Shown here: positions 59,040-64,000 of the stretch, one piece after another | Numbering within the stretch: the stretch's first letter is position 1 | How the letters are laid out: every line of letters starts with the position of its first letter | NCBI GenBank assembly: GCA_032622095.1 | Contig: CP136065.1 | Coordinates: 154,323,577 to 154,387,576, forward strand | Source of the DNA: Siphonodentalium dalli | Lineage: Eukaryota; Mollusca; Scaphopoda; Gadilida; Siphonodentaliidae | Direction of reading: 5' to 3' | DNA length: 64,000 nucleotides | The notes under the pieces: generated by a model | The model's input: only the letters and a program-made list of their open reading frames with translations | Database searches by the model: none | Told to the model about the DNA's origin: nothing | Translations under genes and position numbers: made by a program

Positions 59040-60176
59040 ATCCCGACTTTCCCTATTTTCGACCCATATTTTAAGTTTCGACCCAAAAACTTTTCGGCCA
59101 AATTGTTCATCCTACATCATTGAGGACGTTCCCAGAGTCATTTCCTCCAAATCCCAATATGTTTCGACCTGAGCAGCGTTTGAACTACTTTTTAACTCAA
59201 CCCGTGACTCATGTCAAGAGGGATGGGGGGGGGGGGGTTGAGATTGGTAAGAAAGGTTGGGAACAGAACCATGCAGGTGCGAACTAATATATTAACAGTA
59301 ATACTGTCGAGAGAGGGGAGATAAGGTTAGGAGAGAGCGAGGAAGAGATATATAGAGAATGGGAGAAGAGAGGAAACGGACATAGTTGTGAGACTGCTTA
59401 CTATGTCAGGCGCCATGAGAAGGGGTCGTCTGCCTTATACATATATATAAACATTTAATCAATAAGCATATACATTTATTAGTATTCTAGTAGTTTTGCC
59501 ACACGGTCAGGTTTATTTAGTTTGTTGGGACTGTGGCTCCTTCAACTCTCCACCGCGACGTCACTGAATGCTTACATCGTTGCATAAAATGATAGAAGCT
59601 TTAAAATAACTAAATTTACATACGCATATCAATTGACAGCCCTTATAACAATCTGACCTTCGGAGTATCGGATCTTTGGAGAATCGGACCTTCGTGGTAT
59701 ATATCAGATTTTGAACTATTGGGCATTTGGAGTATCGGTCTTTCTTAGTATCGGACCTTCGGAGTATTGAACCTTCGTAATATGGGACCTTCTGAGTATT
59801 GGACCTTCATGATATGGGACCTTCGGAGTTTTGGACCTTAGGAGTATCGGACTTTCGGTATATATGGTTGACACCAGCCGGGGGTGCCGGCCCTCATATT
59901 GCAGAGTGTACTGTAGTCGCCGAAGGATCTGATGATGACTATTTCGTCAGAAAAGTAACACTGCTATAGCGAACGTTCCGAGTTCTCGGTTTCTAATCAT
60001 TCTCAACGACTTTGTATACAGAGTTGAATTGACATTGAGGGAAATCGACAGCGTGACTCTCTCGACTAAATGGTAATATTGAAAGGGACATTTGGATGTC
60101 ACACCTTATGGTGTCTCAAAATAGTTATGAAGTGTGTTGATGAGTGGCTCCACCTCACTCTGTTGATTCTAACAAC
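59040..60176. other. Right flank of the palindrome, minisatellite and unique sequence
   Basis: Includes a poly(G) tract at 59225-59237, a purine-rich GAGAGAG segment (59300-59370), the GACCTTCGGAGTAT minisatellite (59655-59860) and 300 bases of unrecognised sequence. Confidence 0.45.
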
Positions 60177-60180
60177 TTAA

Positions 60181-60572
60181 CCCTTTACCCAACAGAACGG
60201 CCCTGTGCCAATGCATTCTCTTATATATGCGAGTCGACCATAGGTCGCCTCGCATATATAAGAGAATGCATTGGCTTAACACATTAAAAATTATAAAATT
60301 GTTAAAGAATGTAAGAAAAAAATGGTAAAAAGTGTTAAATTTTTTTTTTTTTAGGCCAATGCATTCTCTTATATATGCGAGGCGACCTATGGTCGACTCG
60401 TATATATAAGAGAATGCATTGGCACAGGGTATAACTGTAACCATCACAATGTAGTAAATGAGCCGGTTCCAATGATATCCATATTTGTATGGTTTTATTG
60501 AGACAGACCCAATATAATTTAGGCTGTTGCAGCTTTATTTGGCCGTTTTTGGCCGCTTTGTTGGGTAAAGGG
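60181..60572. mobile_element. piggyBac-like MITE with TTAA flanks
   Basis: TTAA at 60177-60180 and 60573-60576 flank perfect 14-base ends, CCCTTTACCCAACA and TGTTGGGTAAAGGG; similarity continues to about 22 bases. TTAA targets and CCC-starting ends are the piggyBac signature. The interior contains two near-perfect hairpins of about 70 bases (60207-60273 and 60356-60424), each with CCAATGCATTCTCTTATATA arms around GGTCGACTCGC-type centres. No transposase. Confidence 0.85.
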
Positions 60573-60576
60573 TTAA

Positions 60577-62003
60577 TGCTCGCAACCCCGTCAGTGCTTG
60601 ATATACAGGAGGGCTGAATAATAGTGGCTGCCGGCCCTTAAGGTGCTTTCACACATTGTATTCATGGCTAATTAAAGCAAAATAAACAAAAGCATTTAGA
60701 AAATCAGATATTTAGACATATTTGGAATGATAAGAGGTCTAATTTTCAGAATCATTTTTTGATAGCAGTGCATGTTGCAATCAGAATTGTTTGCTTCTCC
60801 GGGGACGTAATAACAACATATGAATGCTATTCTTGTACTCTTGATGGTTACAAGAGTGTCAAAAGTCGTTATCCAAAAAGTTGTAGGTTGCCTCCCCTGG
60901 GAGATAAAATATTAACTTTCCTTGTGCGGTTAGGATAAACTGCATCTCGGGTGGGTACTATTTCACCACCCATCCAAAAGGGGATAGATAATCCCCCATG
61001 GGGAGGCCGCTTCACCCTCCGTTGTATGGCAAAATGTTCTTCTTCGTGTACAGGGGTGAGCATAAGCTATGTGGTCGCTGCCCCATTGGGGCAACATTCC
61101 ACTGTTTTAAATAGTGGATATATAATTCGACTGCATGAGTGGGCGATAAATACATTATTCTTATAGGGAGCTAGATCTGTTCATTTAAAAAAAACCATTG
61201 ATCCGGTGTTGGTGAAATCTTCCGGTTTGGTGATACGAGGTATACGGGATAAGAATGGAAGCTTTAGAGATGCACTATCTCTTCTCGGCAACACCTACAA
61301 TAATAGCAACAACAAAATTTGTTTTGTAGAGGCACGGTGGATTAATATCCCTATAAACGCAAGGAAACATGTTGTCACACAGATTTCAGTCAAAAAGGTG
61401 AAGTTTCAGTAAAAAAAATCACATACCATACCTGAACAGTGTACTGTTCTAAATATGTCAGATTTTCTGACCCATTTCCTATTGTGACAGCAGTTCTTGG
61501 TGGTTTGACGGTCTCTCTGACCCAAAAATACTATATATCTATAGGCCTAATAGTGTCATGCCCAGCTGTCATGCCCCTGAAAAATGTAATAGATTCCTAT
61601 ATAAGGGACACATTATCTTTAAAGCCGCGCCTTTGATTTTAAATGGTTAGTGTCAGCATTCGTTTTGTTAAGTTATATAGTTTCACATTGGATATAAATG
61701 TTTGTTTACACGCTGATGCTGGTCAGTCCGTAAGAAGAAAGTCGGCCGTGATGGTGAATGTGCCAATAAATAATCTAACATGACAGTGCTACCCACCTTT
61801 ACTCTAAGGTCCCTTTGTTTACAATCGTCCGACAAACAGTAAGTGTGTCGGCTCCCACCCTATACATATAAGCTCGATACTTATGTACCCGACAACAACA
61901 GTCAACGGTACAGCACATTGAACTGTTTTATAATCTTCCGAACAAATGCAGATTACAAATATTTATAGCGTTGGACGTGCATGAATCACACTAAATTGTA
62001 GCT
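60577..62003. other. Upstream region of the carrier gene
   Basis: No confirmed coding content; ORFs at 61206-61412 and 61439-61636 are unrecognised. The part after about 61690 is less repetitive and may hold the promoter; CTATACATATAAGC near 61860 is a possible TATA-like element, 140 bases before the ATG. This is weak evidence. Confidence 0.35.
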
Positions 62004-62147
62004 ATGTTAACGTCGGATGTAGCTGTAGCGGGGCAAGTTCCGGTGTCCCGGAATGTGGACAGGACGAAGAGAATAGGAAAATGGTACTTTGGAGGCTGCT
62101 CCAGTGCAATGGCGGCGTGCTTCACACATCCGTTAGATCTCATCAAG
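62004..62147 (+). CDS. SLC25A10: Mitochondrial dicarboxylate carrier, exon 1
   Basis: 48 codons from ATG at 62004 to AAG at 62147, then the donor GTTAGT. The N-terminus (MLTSDVAVAGQVPVSRNVDR) is polar; the rest, GKWYFGGCSSAMAACFTHP then LDLIK, is the start of the first transmembrane helix of an SLC25 carrier and contains P-L-D-L-I-K, the signature PX(D/E)XX(K/R). The R/K-WYFGG-x-x-S-x-x-AAC-x-THPLDL-x-K pattern is that of the dicarboxylate carrier, which exchanges malate or succinate for phosphate across the inner mitochondrial membrane. The exon ends in phase 0 just before the expected VHLQTQ. Later exons are not found before 64000. The leader is longer than in the human protein. Confidence 0.82.
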
Positions 62148-62199
62148 GTTAGTGTAATCTCGTTATTCCGCATTCTGGGAGCCAAAGGGGGGGAAGTCA

Positions 62200-62828
62200 T
62201 TCTATGATTTCATCAGTTTTCTATTTCTCTGTGGGCATCTTCTGAGACACAGATGTTTCATATAGTGATGAATCAAAGTATTTTAATCATATTTTATGGC
62301 ATAGATTGTTATTAAATCCGTATATCAAGTTACTATAAAAAAAATAATCGGCGACATGAAAATTAAGTGGGCCTTTAAAAATAATACTTTTTCTATGACA
62401 AAAGTTTCTTTATTCCGAATATTCTTTATTTCTATATTATCGATATAGGGTCTTTCATTCCGAATATTCTTTATTCCAATGGTTTTTTATTCCGAAACTA
62501 TAAATTATAAGGGCATGTTTTTACTCTGAATGTTCTTTATATCGAAGATACATTATTCCGAAGGTTCGTTATACCGACAATATCAATATGGCCCTCTTCT
62601 GATAGTTCTCAGGATTCCTTATTCCGATTGTTGTGTGTAAATATAACAAGCTTAAAAGCCCACTTAATTTTCGAGTAACCGATTATTTTTTATAGTGCCT
62701 TGATATACGGTTTTAATAACAATATATGCCATAAAATATGATTTAAATACTATAATTCATCACCATTTGAAACGTCTGTGTCTCAGAAGATTCCCATAGA
62801 GATATAGAAAACAGCTGAAATCATAGAA
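62200..62828. mobile_element. Foldback element with TTCCGAA minisatellite loop
   Basis: Arms of about 175 bases: left from TCTATGATTTCATCAG (62201) to TGAAAATTAAGTGGGCC (to 62375), right from GCCCACTTAATTTTCGAGT (62656) to TGAAATCATAGA (62827). The loop between them consists of TTCTTTATTCCGAATA-type words, the same motif as in the ends of the 54-60 kb structure. A detached copy of the inner arm sequence (CGAAAATTAAGTGGGCCTTT) lies at 63119. Confidence 0.85.
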
Positions 62829-62879
62829 AGATTTTCCCCGTTATGGCTACCAGAATGCAACATAATTCAAACTAAAAAT

Positions 62880-62947
62880 GTATTTTCAATGGAAGGGGAA
62901 TAACTGTATCTTTAAGATATAGAGTTATTCCCCCTCCATTGAAAATA
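62880..62947. repeat. Short near-perfect hairpin
   Basis: TATTTTCAATGGAAGGGGAA and TAACTGTATCTT face AAGATATAGAGTTATTCC and CCCTCCATTGAAAATA with almost no loop; two small mismatches. Confidence 0.85.
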
Positions 62948-63409
62948 GTACATTTGCACTACAATTCATATGAACATTAAGGACAAAAACACGTTGGTAA
63001 CTCAACAAAAACAACATGTTTATTACACCGGATAAGTTGATAATACAATGTTTTGGAGCTTCCTCTTTCAAATGCCATATAATATGGCATACATTTTATA
63101 TATGTGATCTGGGGATTCGAAAATTAAGTGGGCCTTTAAAACGAATCATTCGCTGGAATACTGTACATTATAAATTGAAGCTATTTTCGGACTTTTAAAG
63201 TGGCCTGGACGCCCAATATATATGGTCGGATATAGTAGTAACTGACAAATAAGATCAGTTTAAATTAGTACAATAACGGACAATTATATCAAGTTATTGG
63301 ACAGTAACTTGGAAATGATACAATGTACGCGATAGTGACAGTATATATAAGCACCCGTTATTATATAAATTAAATGCATTTTGACAATGGAGTGACCTAG
63401 CTCTTGGTC

Positions 63410-63990
63410 GTGCTACCATTTTTTTTACTAAATGTATTCTCCCATTTAGTTATAAAAGTGCACATTGCATGGAATGGTCCACTATGTATATTGGAGGGAT
63501 GTTTTGGAAATATATAAGCATGCATATGACAGATAATACAAATGCTGAATGATTCCTATTCATTGGTGGGAAATGTTGCTTAAATAAGTTTTGTTGAACT
63601 TATTATCTGAACATTTCCTAAGGGAACTAGTCATGCATCAGTGAGTAAATAGAGGGTTAAACTGTCAACCGGGTTCAGAAATTATATATATGAATATAAC
63701 GTCGGTGGGCCCATCGGCAATTCGCATTGCACATATCCCCAATAACCCGACCATTATAGGGCTCACAGAAGTATAGAATTCAACTCAATTCGATAGTAAC
63801 TTTTGATCCACATTATAAATACTGAAATTTAAAACCTTTATATGGTTCAAGCAGATAGCTATCTGTTCTACCCTTTCTATAATGAATGGATTGTCCCACT
63901 GAGTTATAGAATTATGCATTGGCATGGTCTATTATTCATTTGGAGGGATGTTCAGGTAATAAAAGCAGATGACAGACGGACTAAAAGCTA
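63410..63990. repeat. Diverged direct repeat pair
   Basis: The pattern GCATGGAATGGTCCACTATG, TTGGAGGGATGTT, GCATATGACAGATAATAC near 63465-63540 recurs as a variant (GGCATGGTCTATTATTC, TTTGGAGGGATGTTC, GCAGATGACAGAC) near 63920-63980. Probably two copies of an unnamed repeat running out of the window. Confidence 0.55.
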
Positions 63991-64000
63991 ATGCAATAAC

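Larger units (their letters stand above)
54352..59868. mobile_element. Second large palindromic structure with TTCCGAAG minisatellite ends
   Basis: The outer ends are inverted minisatellites: ATACTCCGAAGGTC-type words at 54356-54610 and their complements (GACCTTCGGAGTAT) at about 59655-59860. Further in, arms of about 820-845 bases (55098 to about 55915 and about 58196 to 59039) are highly similar inverted copies, marked by TAGACTGGTACCCTGTCCC, CGGGCGAGTAGCTGG (right arm strand), GCTGCCTCATGTC and GGCAGATATATTTTGTTTGC. The centre holds MITEs and an exon-like segment. Foldback elements with tandem repeats near their ends are known in other animals. Confidence 0.78.
62148..64000 (+). other. Intron 1 of the carrier gene (start)
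   Basis: Begins GTTAGT. No second exon with the conserved VHLQTQ start was found to the end of the window, so the intron is at least 1.85 kb. It contains the foldback element and repeats listed separately. Confidence 0.6.

Noticed and set aside
60869-61166. CCCCTGGGAG / GGGAGGCCGC segment as a tRNA-like or structured RNA gene
   Set aside because: No cloverleaf with T-loop consensus could be folded by eye; only short G/C-rich inverted words.

Overview
This is a repeat-dominated stretch of animal nuclear DNA. Coding matter comes as short exons with GT/AG borders and large introns, and everything else is retrotransposons, Helitrons, foldback elements and MITEs. The CGTCCGTC-containing interspersed repeats, RS-rich LINE ORF1, tandem short Helitrons and many TTAA-flanked MITEs suggest a marine lophotrochozoan, most likely a bivalve mollusc; this is an inference from repeat style, not a proof. 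There is no sign of operons, CRISPR, rRNA or recognisable tRNA.

Layout. 1-4.6 kb: the 3' part of a non-LTR retrotransposon with an ORF1 C-terminus, a complete ORF2 (endonuclease plus reverse transcriptase) broken by one stop codon, and a (TA)n tail. 5.2-5.9 kb: a decayed fragment of a second LINE on the minus strand. 6.4-12 kb and 44-46.6 kb: two related blocks of a composite interspersed repeat. 13.1-18.7 kb and 39.0-41.6 kb: two copies of one non-autonomous Helitron; the first is split by a head-to-tail concatemer of shorter Helitrons. 18.7-29.7 kb: further repeats, including a GGCCTAAAA-type TIR element and several tandem arrays. 29.93-30.04 kb and 37.77-37.92 kb: two consecutive, phase-compatible exons of a methylthioribose kinase-like gene, the second carrying the stop codon. 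49.06-54.03 kb: a palindrome of about 5 kb with arms of about 2.2 kb. 54.35-59.86 kb: a second nested palindrome with TTCCGAAG-type minisatellite ends, enclosing MITEs and one isolated exon-like segment. 60.18-60.57 kb: a piggyBac-like MITE with TTAA flanks. 62.00-62.15 kb: exon 1 of a mitochondrial dicarboxylate carrier (SLC25A10-like), with a foldback element 53 bases into its first intron.

The host genes are pieces of housekeeping metabolism (methionine salvage and mitochondrial dicarboxylate exchange) and need not be functionally linked. The most unusual content is structural: nested Helitrons with readable junctions, two very large palindromes, recurring hairpin modules, and arrays of ATGGCGGC motifs in the palindrome arms.
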